Notes under the pieces: model-generated
The model's input: only the letters and a program-made list of their open reading frames with translations
Told to the model about the DNA's origin: nothing
Database searches by the model: none
DNA from: Brachynemurus nebulosus
Lineage: Eukaryota > Arthropoda > Insecta > Neuroptera > Myrmeleontidae
Length of the DNA stretch: 64,000 nucleotides
Assembly: GCA_035578155.1 (NCBI GenBank)
Contig: JAPWDM010000012.1
Span: 10,298,501 to 10,362,500 of the forward strand
Direction of reading: 5' to 3'
In this document: piece by piece, positions 24,485 through 34,933 of the stretch
How the letters are laid out: every line of letters starts with the position of its first letter
Numbering within the stretch: position 1 is the stretch's first letter
Translations under genes and position numbers: made by a program

Positions 24485-25262
24485 ATTTGCAGTCTAGATA
24501 AGGCTAGAACAGTTGTATACACTCGAGTTGCTAGACTTCTCTAGCAAATATTTGAGGTTGTTTACACAGTAGTGTCACACACGGCGAATAGAATAGTGTC
24601 AGACATTTCACACAACACCTGATTTAGATTATAATTTAACATTTCTAAATCGTATTTTGTATTGCCATATTCTATTTTGAATTGAAAACTAATATTTTTA
24701 TAAATGTTGCTGCAAGACGGCAGTTTCGTACTGAAAATAATTTATTTCATTTTTTGCTATAGTGTAAATCCAACTTGTAAAATTTTATTGCGTTTACTTT
24801 TTTCTTAGAGTTGTAATATAATATTATCTCTGTATTATCTTTTGGATGCGTCTCACAATTTAGGATTACCTTGTTGGTAGTATCTTAAATCAACTTTTCT
24901 GTCCTTTTGTAAAAAAAAAAACTTCTACACCAAAAGCGTGTCGTGTGTCCGTACCTTTATAATCTTTTTAAAATAAATTATTTTTTTTTTTTGTCAAAAG
25001 ATTCTTATATTATAACATAACCTATTTGTATGACTTAACGTTTATGTAAAAAAAAACAATATGTTTTCATCCAAATCATTTTAATATTTGCGACGATTTG
25101 AATTTTTACACAAAATTTCGAATGCGAAAGGAATTTTTATTTTGGAAAAAATTCGCCCACGAATACAACACAAAACGAACTGGTATGCTGTTTTTTAAAT
25201 AATAAGTATTTCAACTAAGCAGTAATGTATCTTTTTTTTAGGAATAGTACATTATCTTCAGA
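24485..25262. other. Nothing recognised
   Basis: AT-rich. No supported feature. Confidence 0.5.
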
Positions 25263-25565
25263 AATAATGTTTTTTTTAAGGAGAAGTTTTCAAAGCTACT
25301 ACTAGCAAAGTAGTGAAATTAGTGTCACACAAAATTGCTTTGTTGCGTGAAGAATTCATTAAATTTCCAACAACTGACGTCGAAAAGGCGCAAGTTAAAG
25401 AAAATTTTTATAACATTACGCGGTTTCCGAGAGTGTTTGCTGCTTTACATACATACACGGTTACATATACAGGCTGGAAACAGATTTATCGAACGTGGGG
25501 CAAGTATGGTGAGAAATTTTTCTCAGGATCAATGTGATCTCTGACACTTTTTGATCAATAATATT
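25263..25565 (+). pseudogene. HARBI1-like PIF/Harbinger transposase fragment
   Basis: The frame from 25313 reads FIKFPTTDVEKAQVKENFYN and then ITRFPRVFAAL. In HARBI1-type transposases this segment leads into the first catalytic Asp (GA-(I/L)-D-C-T-H). Here that Asp codon is lost (AALHTYT). The next block is scrambled by frame changes: SINV-like residues appear as INVISD in another frame near 25527-25545. It is a decayed fragment of a PIF/Harbinger transposase, the enzyme class expected to move the TAA/TTA-flanked MITEs at 24031, 45066 and 50427. No flanking terminal repeats were found. Confidence 0.72.
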
Positions 25566-25604
25566 TCATTTTTAAATCGCGTTACCATGGATCTGCAATA
25601 TTTT

Positions 25605-26110
25605 TGTGTTTGTCAGATTAAATACCCCTGTCGCAGCATCTGCATAACATAGCGAATTTCCAAATTTTAGGGACTGGCGGATCTCATCTAAGAACTGTAC
25701 CTATTTAAAATAGTTTAGCTTTCTAAGAGTAAAAGATTTTTTAAAATCGGCTGGGTAATTAGTTTTGATATTTTTGGGACCCAAGAACCCGAACGGACTT
25801 TGTGCAGCATAGTTGTATCCATCTAAAATAATTTAGTTCTCTAACAGTGAAAAAATTTTCAAAATCGGTCGGTTAGTTTATTTTTTACAATAATGGGAAC
25901 AGTAAACCCTGGCGGAAATCATACAACATAACCTTTATTCATCTAAAATAATTTTAGTAAAAAGTTTATCCTAACAGTAAAAAACGGGTCCTAGGGATCT
26001 CATATAACTTATGGTAGTCCGTAAGGTTCTTGTGGACATCATTTAATTACTTAATGAATTCAAATACTTTAACTTACTAACGGTGAAAAAATTTTCAAAA
26101 TTTTCGACAT
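25605..26110 (+). repeat. Dispersed repeat, then degenerate ~115-bp tandem units
   Basis: ACCCCTGTCGCAGCATCTGC and ATAACATAGCGAATTTCC match the family seen at 1000-1060 and 42870-42910. They are followed by two to three diverged units containing CATCTAAAATAATTTAG, AACAGTGAAAAAATTTTC and AAAATCGG(C/T)(C/T)GG. Confidence 0.65.
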
Positions 26111-28050
26111 TCGCTAAAAAAATCATTGAAAAATATTTGATATGTTTCGATCAATTAATGGTCAACATCAGCAAATAAAAGTTACTCAAATCGAAGAAAA
26201 GAATGAGTTATTTGTCCGTAGAAATTAAAATACAAATTCTGAAAACGAGCAAAGAAATATTGAAAAAACTAGATCGGCAAAACATTCTGACAAATAACAC
26301 TACCCAACTAATACTTGCCAATTTGAATGAAACTTAACATACTTATTAAACAGCGAAAAATATTAAATACGTGTTTTTTTATTTCGGCTAAATACGCTTT
26401 TTAGGGGTAGAAAACACCATTCAACCTCTGTAGATGAAAACAGTTATAGCTAGATATTTTTGAAACGACATATTTTCTGAAAAAAGGGCTGAGTACCAAA
26501 TTTGTAGAATTTGAAGCGATGCACTTGATAGTGACCCTGAAATCGATTTTCAAGGTCAGTTGAAAATGATTAGCCATTGCCGAAGTTTGACCATATCCTG
26601 TACCTATAAGCAGTAATTTCATGTATTGACTCAATCTATCTTCAAAGTTGATTTATAGAAAAAATTAGAAGAAAACATTTTTGTAAGTAATTTTAGAAGT
26701 AAAGTTAAGAAAAGATTTAATATCACTCTAATTGTAAGTTAAACATTAACTTTATGTTATATTATAAATTTTCAAAATTTTTTAAAATTTTTATTGCTAC
26801 TCTATAGTTATCATATTAGGAATTCAATTGAACATATGATTAACTATTATTTTTCCGATTGCGATTGAGCAAGTATTTTTCAAAATTACTTCTTGATCAC
26901 TTATTTTCTATCTTGCATGTGAAATTCGTTCGAATATACTTTGAACCATTTAGGGGTGAAAAGTAAGCTACTCCTTTTGAAAAATATTAAATGATTTTCA
27001 AATGACTTTGGAAATTGACCTCAAGGTCAACTTCAAAGTCATCATCAAGTGCTTCACTTTGAATTCTATAACTTTGGTCCTAAGCACTTTTTTCAGAAAA
27101 TATATCGTACCATAATCCACTTCTATGTTGATTCCTGGTCTCTTTTCCTGCGTTTCTAATATTTATGTCAATAAAAAATGTGCTACCGTAGACAAGGATG
27201 AATAGGTACGCATTCAGACTTCACACCGTATTTTTTTGTATTTATTTTATGAGTACCTAATCTTTAATATATTAAAAATTTACGCGAAGATGGTCACTTT
27301 ATCAGCAGTATCCAAAAAAATTTAAAAATATTGGTGGTTTTTGAAAAATTAACAAAAATCGTATAATTTCTTCTCTATGAAAAATTGGGATCAAAAGAGA
27401 CGAGAAAAGAGTAAATGGGGACAACCCGTAGGGTCGACCAAAATAACGGACCCGATTTTTTTCATCTGACACAGTCGCCATTTAAGAAGTGAAATTACCC
27501 CTCAAAATTAGGGTAAAATTTCAATTTTGCTAGATTACTTGAAAACTGCGGCAGATAAAGAAAAATTTTAAATTGACACAACACTTCATTTTTAGAGAGC
27601 TTTCTACTGATATATACAAAGCCAGAGTCGGACCTACTAGAGGGGCTATTTTGGTAAATTTGGGGGTAAAAAAAGTTGTATAAGCGTTTTTCCTAACATC
27701 TAAAACAAAAACAAGAGCCTTATCACCATTTTTTCTAAGCATTAAAAGCTGGTTTATATTCGGTTTCTATTGAAAACTCAATTAGACTGCATGTTAAAAG
27801 TGAGCAAAAATTAAACCTGCAATAACTTTTAAACGCTGTAGTGAATCTAATTTAAATTTTCACAGTCGATTAAATTTAGAAAAACCATTATTCGCACAAA
27901 TTTTCATAAGACTGTCACCATTTTTAAGTACCTCCATAATATCCTTAACTTGTAGCTATGGTATAATTATCAAAATTTTTTGCAGGTTTCTTACTAATCA
28001 TACAACATGTAATGATTCATACAACATACAACACATAATTCCTGAGTAGC
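26111..28050. other. AT-rich, no gene recognised
   Basis: CAAGGTCA-type words recur (26550, 27024) but I could not define a repeat. The short frames are unconvincing. Confidence 0.45.
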
Positions 28051-28055
28051 CCTAA

Positions 28056-28090
28056 ATAATGCGTGTCAAACACGCACTTGACGACTTTTT
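28056..28090. repeat. Conserved small hairpin motif
   Basis: ATGCGTGTCAAACACGCACT forms a 6-bp stem GCGTGT/ACACGC. It is followed by TGACGACTTTTTT. An identical copy is at 31851-31885 and a related one at 22569-22590. Confidence 0.7.
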
Positions 28091-28479
28091 TATCGTATTT
28101 ATCTAAAAAAAAGATAAAATATATTCAACAAAAATCTCAGTTTTGTCCACCTATAGCAGGAAACTTATGAATTTTGAAGTTCGGAAACGAGATTTAAATC
28201 GACTAAAAGTGGTTAAAAGAACCTCAACTTCATTCTAAAAAAATTCCCTAGCGATATTCCTCTCTATGGGGTGTGTGCAATTATTTCTGGAATTACTTGC
28301 AAAAAAAAACGAAACTTTTGTGCATTTTTCACCATTCTTTTAATAATAATTTGGAGTTGAATTAGGTGGAAGGGGGATACTTCTTAACACTGAAACAAAC
28401 CTCTATATATATAATATTTCATTTATTCGGAATCATATTCTTTGATTTTAAAAAAAAAATGTCGATCAAACTGCATAAT
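28091..28479. other. Nothing recognised
   Basis: No supported feature. Confidence 0.5.
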
Positions 28480-28892
28480 TTGAATCAGAGGCAAGAGAAA
28501 ATAATAAATTTAAACATTAATTATAATAACTTGCTTTGATAAGATTACTTATTGATAATTTTTAAGTATTTAGGTAATCAGTACATTGCATAAGACTATA
28601 AGTTAGTGTATCATTAAGTTTTTCTAGATATATTTCTCAAAATTTTCGTAATCAGTATTATAAAAATGAAATAAAATATTCTCATGTGTAATTTAATGTT
28701 TATCTTGTTTAGAAAAGAAGCTTAAAATTTTTTTTAGAATCTGGGGCATAAAATCCACCGCATAATTTTTTTTTTAGAACCTGGAGCGAACTATACTTTT
28801 TATAGCTACGTATTTATAAAGTTTTTGAATATTTTTTTTGTGGGATTTTTTTTATGCGGTCTCTATCAATCGCATGAAAAAAGGTTCAGCTG
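28480..28892. mobile_element. TATGCGG MITE, left end missing
   Basis: The right end TTTTTATGCGGTCTC...GGTTCAGCTG is followed by TA, and the interior matches 10230-11045. It preserves the uninterrupted site for the hAT insert seen at 10313-10706. Confidence 0.75.
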
Positions 28893-28974
28893 TATTTTTG
28901 AACAGCGTGTTATGAAAATAAAAGTAATATTAATAGATTCGAGCGTTACTTTATGGTATTCCATATTTGTAAAT

Positions 28975-29163
28975 AATAAACAAATATTTTACTTCGCAAA
29001 AATACCACTTTTATTTTGAAACTGTGACAATATTGTTTCGAACCGTCAGTTCATTTTCAAAAAGAATTCTGTTTGAAAATGAACTGACATGACGGTTCGA
29101 AACAATATTGTCACAGTTTCAAAATAAAAGTGGTATTTTTGCGAAGTAAAATATTTGTTTATT
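28975..29163. repeat. 189-nt near-perfect hairpin
   Basis: Arms of ~87 nt pair without a visible mismatch, apart from a 5-nt duplication (TGACATGAC) in the right arm. The loop is 10 nt (AAGAATTCTG, 29062-29071). The sequence is unrelated to the hairpin at 17007-17186, but the geometry is the same. Confidence 0.92.
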
Positions 29164-30180
29164 TTTTAAAAATAAAAGTACTTTTACCCTGTACGCTATG
29201 TACGAAAATCTGTAAACAAGTTGTTGCACCACATACGAAACTTCACTGCGTCAATTCAGTAATTTATATTTTAGATATTTCTAGTTTTGGTGGTTGAGTG
29301 ATAATAATTGCGTGAGAAATTTATTATTAAAACTAATGACCGTATATACAAAACTTTTCAATTTAGATATTAAAATAATTTGTTCACCATTCATTCAACC
29401 CATTTATGAACTTTTTAAAGAGAGAAAAAATTGGTTTTCGTAAATTTTTTGGCAGTAACGAACGTTTAATAACGAATTACGTTTCCTGGTATCCCTAAAT
29501 ATTATTTAATTAAGTCGTTGTGACCGTTTGTCCTTATTAATAACCTTCGTTTGATCATTGAGAAAATTATAATCTTTCCTCTTCCTCAAGTCCTTTCGAA
29601 ATATTCCTTTGATGGACTAAATTTTCCCGTTGAATTCGTAAACCCTTTTCAGTCGGATATGCCCGTTTTTGGGTAACATCTCAAATTGATTTTTACAAAA
29701 TATTGACTAGGTAATATTATAAAGTTTCAGTTAGTCAAGTGGGAGTATATTGAAAGTTTGAATATATCTATCTATCTTTTTCTATCTCGTGAATATATCT
29801 ATCTTTTTCTTTCTAGCTGCATTTCTTGATGTAAATAAATTCAGGAGTTAACATTATATATCGACGTGTATTTTCATACATGTTTTAATGACGTGAAGCT
29901 TGAAAGACATAAAAGCTTTTTAGATAAACTTTAGTTTGTCCATTTCGCTTAAATGTTTAAAGAGGCTGCACGTAACGGGGCAAGATGGATGGGGTCACTG
30001 TTTTAAAATATACATTTTTGTATCGAATTTTCTCAAGCATTGAAATTTTTAGTAGTTGTCGGTTTGAGTTATTTATCTACAGGATGTTTAGGTTCTTAAT
30101 ATACAAAAAAAAATTCTCTAGCAATTACTGTAAAAAGTAACTAGAGTTGTCTACATCTTCCGGGGAAAAATATAGGACAT
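29164..30180. other. AT-rich, no gene recognised
   Basis: A short ATCTATCTTTTTCTAT direct repeat lies at 29765-29812. Nothing else is supported. Confidence 0.5.
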
Positions 30181-30184
30181 TTAA

Positions 30185-30809
30185 GGGAGTCTTCTAGTCT
30201 AAAGAGCAAAAATTTCGGCTATTTTTAGGAATTAATAAAAAAAACTAAATTAGTATTTTTACTGTGAATTTTTGTACCATATACTTATTGATATTTTAGG
30301 AACGGACAAAAAATTTCATACAAAGAAATGAGAATTCAAGATGTTACAATTAGAGCGGTTTTGATATAGTCATGTTTTTGGAGTTTGTGTTCATCTATAA
30401 CAAAATTAAAGAAAAAGATTTTGGTTTAGACATTACAATTCTGGTAGGAACTAGCTTCAGTTTTTTATTTTTTAAAAATAGTAAAAATTTAAATTTCACC
30501 GTATTCGTAGTCCTTACCATAGAGCAACATGTATTGAAGGTACATGCTAATTTCGAAGTCGATTTGATAAATAGAACTCGAGATATCATGTCAACAAGCT
30601 TGGAAGTTGGAAGTTGTTAAAGTTTTAAAGTATAATACCTGATATCGTAACCTACCGTATTAAAATGGCTACAATTTTATAAAATTTCTAAATTTTTAAG
30701 TTTCATTTTGAGGACTCATTTTTAAAGGTCTCTACTTTTAGAAAACGAAATAAAAAAAAATTGAATTCTATAAATCTAGCTTAGAAAAGTTTTAGACTAG
30801 AAGATTGCC
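30185..30809. mobile_element. TTAA-flanked MITE
   Basis: The inverted ends GGGAGTCTTCTAGTCTA and GGCAATCTTCTAGTCTA are flanked by TTAA on both sides. Both subterminal regions match the ends of 1592-3309. An 82-codon frame (30372-30620) has no recognisable domain. Confidence 0.75.
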
Positions 30810-30915
30810 TTAATTTTCCCTTTTCACAACTATTATTATATATTTATATATGTTAAAGTGACAAAAAACTAAGAAGCAGCTCAAGCGTTCAAAGATTCAC
30901 AGTAAGCAGTTTTTT

Positions 30916-30951
30916 ATAGGTCCGAAGACATTCGTCAATCTTCGGACCTAT
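30916..30951. repeat. Perfect 13-bp stem-loop
   Basis: ATAGGTCCGAAGA pairs perfectly with TCTTCGGACCTAT across a 10-nt loop. No neighbouring gene explains it. Confidence 0.8.
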
Positions 30952-32841
30952 TATAATTTCGTTCAAATTCTGGCTATTCTTGAAACATCAGTAGCGCATA
31001 CAGCAAAAATCCACTTGTCGCACACTCCAAGAAATGCGACATCGACATTAAGTGAGGGGAGAGTCCATACCTCGTTTACTCACGTACACTGCTTCTTAAG
31101 TATGTGTGTGCGTCCACACAACGTATTCGCCTTAGTCATAGACGGTCATGTATCGTCATATTGTATGCTTATCTTAAAGTATTATTAATTTACCTATGCA
31201 TGTTATATTACAGGTTTTGAATCGATTCTTGCAATTGTTATACATTGTTAATTTTAATGCAATTTATTATTTTTCCTTATTATTAAAAAACATAATATTT
31301 GTTATTATTTTTTATTTAAATTGAGTTTAATTATATTTATTCAATAGAGTTCAACGTATTATTATTATCATTATCATTAATTTAATAAAAAAATTATTTT
31401 ACAATTTTTGTTGAATTAGAAAATATAGTTTCTATCTTTTGATTTGATATTTTGTAGTTGCAAAATTTGTTGCCATAATATTTTCTTTAAAAAAATATAA
31501 CAAAAAACACAATTTAAAGAGTGAAAATAGTGACAATTTTTACATTATTTTTTCAAATTTTTTAATGCAAACATGGCTGACTATGCTTCAATTTTAATTT
31601 TAAAATTTGGGGTATCCTAGAAAAAGAAATATATATTGGCATTTTACATGCTATTTATAATATTTTTGTCTCTTTTTAACGTGTACGTATTATCTTTCGT
31701 ACGTAATATAAATTACTGGTCCTTTCATTTCTAATGTCTACGGTCAAACATATTCATCTATTTCTTTAATAAAACGTAAAAATGTAACTTAAATGCTTTA
31801 TATACTTTATCCCGAAAATTGAGAACAGTAATCACTGAGACCTATATTTAATGCGTGTCAAACACGCACTTGACGACTTTTTTAATTAGTTATTTAAAAT
31901 TTGAAAATTTTTAAATACGTATACTAAAGAGTACGCATATCATGACTATGTAGCTGTATATATGTGTATTTGTGCATACACAATATACCTATGGATTTTA
32001 AGCAGTTATAAGTATCAAAAAAATAAATGGCTACGTCAGATTTTGATTTTTTTCCACTATTCGGCCAAACATCGAATACTCGCCGCATATTCGTTACCCG
32101 CCGAATCCATACCAAAATTTTTGGTAAAACTTTCGTTTATTCGCAGTGGGAATCACCTATCTAATACGCTTGCATCGAAAACTCTATATTTTACGCTACT
32201 TAAAGTTGTTGCTGTTTATAACAAATTTTACCATAAACAACAAACCTATTGCTTTATCATGTTTCTCTTTCTTACGTTCTTACATAATAAAATCGGGATG
32301 TCTACATATTGCTACGCCGATAAATTATGGTCGTGGACATATGAAGACATGAGTGGATGAAGGTGTTATGTTACATTTTTTTTATAATTTTGCAATTGAA
32401 ACGTTCCGATGCAAAGTACATGTTTATTATTGAATTTCTACAAAACTATTGGACGTAATGAAACCAAATTTAATATAAAAAATGACTTTGCAAAATTGTT
32501 ATATAACACCTTCATTCGCTCACGTCTTCATATACATGCATGCCTATTGTATGTATACTTGGAAACACCTTAATAAATAAATGATTCGTATATGAAAATT
32601 ATGAATTTATCTTGACGTCTATCTTTCACACACAAGTTCTATAAACGCTCGTGTGGTGCGCTGCGCTACGTTACATACATCGTTTGCTTTATGCACCGAT
32701 AAATCAATCATTTTATTAAACTACAATATACGCCTGTACATTTTCATTATTGTTAAACAAATTGTACACGTCCGTTACAAAATTGATGCCACTATCAGCA
32801 TTTGTGTCGAGGGGAATTCCAGAATCCATAAGTATCTTATA
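30952..32841. other. AT-rich, no gene recognised
   Basis: A 132-codon plus-strand frame (31962-32360) lacks domains and looks like chance. A copy of the GCGTGTCAAACACGC hairpin lies at 31851-31885. Confidence 0.45.
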
Positions 32842-32845
32842 TTAA

Positions 32846-33609
32846 GGTAGTTGGTCGATAAAGTCGATTTTTTCAAAGGATTTTAACGAAGCTTTTCTAG
32901 AACTTTATTTAATTCAATACCAAATAATACGAGCCTATTCCGAAACAAAAATTAACCGCCCCAATTTTGAGACAAACGATTTCAAAGTTTTGTAATTTTA
33001 ACACGGGCTCTTATGGAAATACTCTATTTTTTTTTAACGTAGTTGCTCTGAGATAGTCAGGTGCAAAAGTATATCTCAGCAAAAAAAATTTTCTTTTATC
33101 AAAAATTAAATAATGTATTAATATTCTTCAGTTATTATATTTGTATACCACTTGTTTTCTTGAATTTCTGCGCGCTTATGTTGTAGCAATTTAAAATAAT
33201 TGTTGAAAAAACGTTGTAAAAATGTTGCAAACTGATGTTTTTAATTTATATTTCAAAAACGGCGTGGTCAATAACTTTTATTTCTTTTTAAATATGGTTT
33301 GTAATTTTGTATTAAATAACATTAAAGTTTGAAGTCGTTTTTCTCAAAATTTGGGTGGTCAGTTTTTTTTTTTCGGTAAGGGCTCGTATTATTGGTATTG
33401 GATTAAATAAACATCTAGAAAAGTTTCGTTAAATTCCTTTGAAAAAATCGTTTTATGGACCAACTACCTTAAGGAGAGGGTAAGGTTAATTCGTACAAAA
33501 AAAGGCATGATTTGTTAAGTATTAATACATTATTTAATTTTTGATAAAAGAAAATTTTTTCGCTGAGATATACTTTTGTACTTGACTATCTCGGAGCAAC
33601 TACGTTAAG
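32846..33609 (+). mobile_element. TTAA-flanked GGTAGTTGGTC element, interrupted
   Basis: The left end is TTAA-GGTAGTTGGTC. The right end, on the complement strand, is TTAA-CGTAGTTGCTCCGAGATAG. It is split by a second, inverted member of the same family at 33038-33468. A full uninterrupted relative is at 51533-51969. Non-coding. Confidence 0.7.
33038..33468 (-). mobile_element. Inverted copy of the same family inside the first
   Basis: It runs from CGTAGTTGCTCTGAGATAGT to GACCAACTACC and is bounded by TTAA at 33034-33037 and 33469-33472. Its 431-bp length agrees with the 437 bp of 51533-51969. The interleaved inverted repeats are best explained as self-nesting. Confidence 0.7.
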
Positions 33610-34014
33610 ATGAATTTTAAGTACAAAATCATTTTAAAAATTGGATAATAGTCGGTTATGAGTGTGAGGAAGCTGTGTGCCCCTCCCTCATTGGGCAGTG
33701 TATGATATTGAACTAAAATGTTGGTAAGGAAAATTTGAGTTTAATTTTCGAATTAATTATTACAAACAGAAGGAACCTTCTTTCTACGTATATATATAGG
33801 TATAATTTACACCACTAATTATACAATTCGTTAATTAAATTATTCGCTTAACCAAATGTATGAAAAAATTGTTTTTTCCAACTCCAGTCATCTGTATTTT
33901 AATTTGGTACATTTTGAAAAAATTTTTAAATTGATGAAATTTTGTTTTTGAAATCGATGAAATGTGCTTTATTGTACGCTCTGCTAGCCTTGGATTATAT
34001 TGATAAAATTTTAG
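33610..34014. other. Nothing recognised
   Basis: No supported feature. Confidence 0.5.
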
Positions 34015-34038
34015 TGTGCTGTGGGTGATTTTTCAAGA
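34015..34038 (+). repeat. 24-bp direct repeat, also at 42119-42142
   Basis: TG(T/C)GCTGTGGG(T/C)GATTTTTC and the next four bases are shared (22 of 24 bp) with the first bases after the scaffold gap. The two copies bracket the 132-aa gene and the palindrome. Confidence 0.65.
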
Positions 34039-34074
34039 CAGTAGTAAGGATTGGACAGAACGGGAGCCTCCTTC

Positions 34075-34110
34075 CCTCCTGCCGACTTTTTGAGTGACCT
34101 CGGCAGGAGG
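34075..34110. repeat. Perfect 11-bp stem-loop
   Basis: CCTCCTGCCGA pairs with TCGGCAGGAGG over a 14-nt loop, in an unusually GC-rich stretch for this window. Confidence 0.75.
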
Positions 34111-34159
34111 CAAAACTACCGAGGCGGTTCTAGAAGCCTCCGGCGGTGGGTGGAGCAAA

Positions 34160-34310
34160 ATTTGGTCTCCAACCTAACGATATCTAGTGAAATTGTTTTC
34201 TAACCTAACAGAACCCAGTGGAACTTGACCTAACCTAACGACACCTAAGCGAACTTAGCTTAACCTAACAAAAGTTTTTTCTAACCTAAGAACTGAAAAA
34301 TTCCCTAACA
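34160..34310. repeat. CCTAAC-rich interspersed repeat
   Basis: AACCTAAC-type words recur about six times at roughly 25-30-bp spacing (AACCTAACGA, CTAACCTAACAG, CTAACCTAACGA). They resemble the arthropod telomere unit CCTAA but are interspersed, not a pure telomeric tract. Confidence 0.6.
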
Positions 34311-34448
34311 GATGGCGCAGCCACCTTCGAGCCTGTGAATTCGCTACTAGATGGCGCAGCCACCTTCGAGCCTGTGAATTCGCTACTAGATGGCGTTGGT
34401 AGTCTGGATTCCTGTGTGTAAGTTTGAAAAATTGTCAATAGATGGCAT
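34311..34448 (+). promoter_or_regulatory. 39-bp tandem repeat with AGATGGCG motifs
   Basis: A 39-bp unit (AGATGGCGCAGCCACC...TTCGCTACT) occurs twice, followed by a third start. AGATGGCG(C/T) is at 34311, 34350 and 34389, with AGATGGCATCG at 34440. The context CTACTAGATGGCGC resembles the core of the CTCF motif. This is a motif-level resemblance only. Confidence 0.5.
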
Positions 34449-34514
34449 CGAAAACCTTTTTTTTGATAGTTAAACTAGCCATTAAAAGATGGCCTTGCTT
34501 TCATAATTTTATAA

Positions 34515-34788
34515 TATTTTTATCTGAAAACAGGCTTAAACTGTCAGCTGACGTCACTAAAGGTAAACTGATATCAAACAGCGAAGATTTCTCTCTAATA
34601 TGCAAAAATGAATTTTATCATATGATTGCATATTTTTATCTGAAAACAGGTTTATACTTGTATAAATTGCCAGCTGACGTCACTAAAGGTAAACTGATAT
34701 CAAATAGCGAAGATTTCTGTCTAATATGCGAAAATGAAGCAGCAGGTTTTAACCTGTATGGCTACATAAAGTGTGATAAATGACGTCA
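34515..34788 (+). promoter_or_regulatory. Duplicated upstream block with three TGACGTCA sites
   Basis: Two ~100-120-bp direct copies start TATCTGAAAACAGG and contain CAGCTGACGTCACTAAAGG and AACTGATATCAAA(C/T)AGCGA. The palindromic CRE octamer TGACGTCA lies in each copy (34549, 34675), and a third copy sits alone at 34781, 26 bp before the TATA box. This is a probable enhancer/proximal promoter of the 132-aa gene. Confidence 0.7.
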
Positions 34789-34806
34789 CCATACTATTTT
34801 TTCTGC

Positions 34807-34838
34807 TATAAAAAGGACGCGACAGAATTTCATCAGTT
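34807..34838 (+). promoter_or_regulatory. Core promoter: TATA box + TCAGTT initiator
   Basis: TATAAAAAG at 34807-34815, with the arthropod initiator TCAGTT at 34833-34838. The initiator A is 28 bp from the start of the TATA box, which is the expected spacing. Predicted 5' UTR is about 99 nt. Confidence 0.85.
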
Positions 34839-34933
34839 ACAATTTTGTTCGAAACTTTAGTGAAAAAAAAACATTAAACCTTATTGTTGTGAATTTTCAA
34901 TTGTTGTGTGTTAAGAGTTAATTGTTGCCAACA

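Noticed and set aside
29039..29117. Second hammerhead ribozyme (CGGTTCGAAAC in the hairpin)
   Set aside because: No CUGANGA strand with a stem II in the right place; the GAAAC match alone is not enough.
28056..31885. CRISPR-like pattern (short identical hairpin repeats)
   Set aside because: Only two to three copies, kilobases apart, in a eukaryotic mobile-element mosaic.
31962..32360. 132-codon plus-strand frame
   Set aside because: No domain, hydrophobic AT-driven composition, no promoter; rejected as a gene.
34160..34310. Telomeric tract
   Set aside because: CCTAAC words are interspersed and degenerate; a true telomere or interstitial telomere would be uninterrupted.
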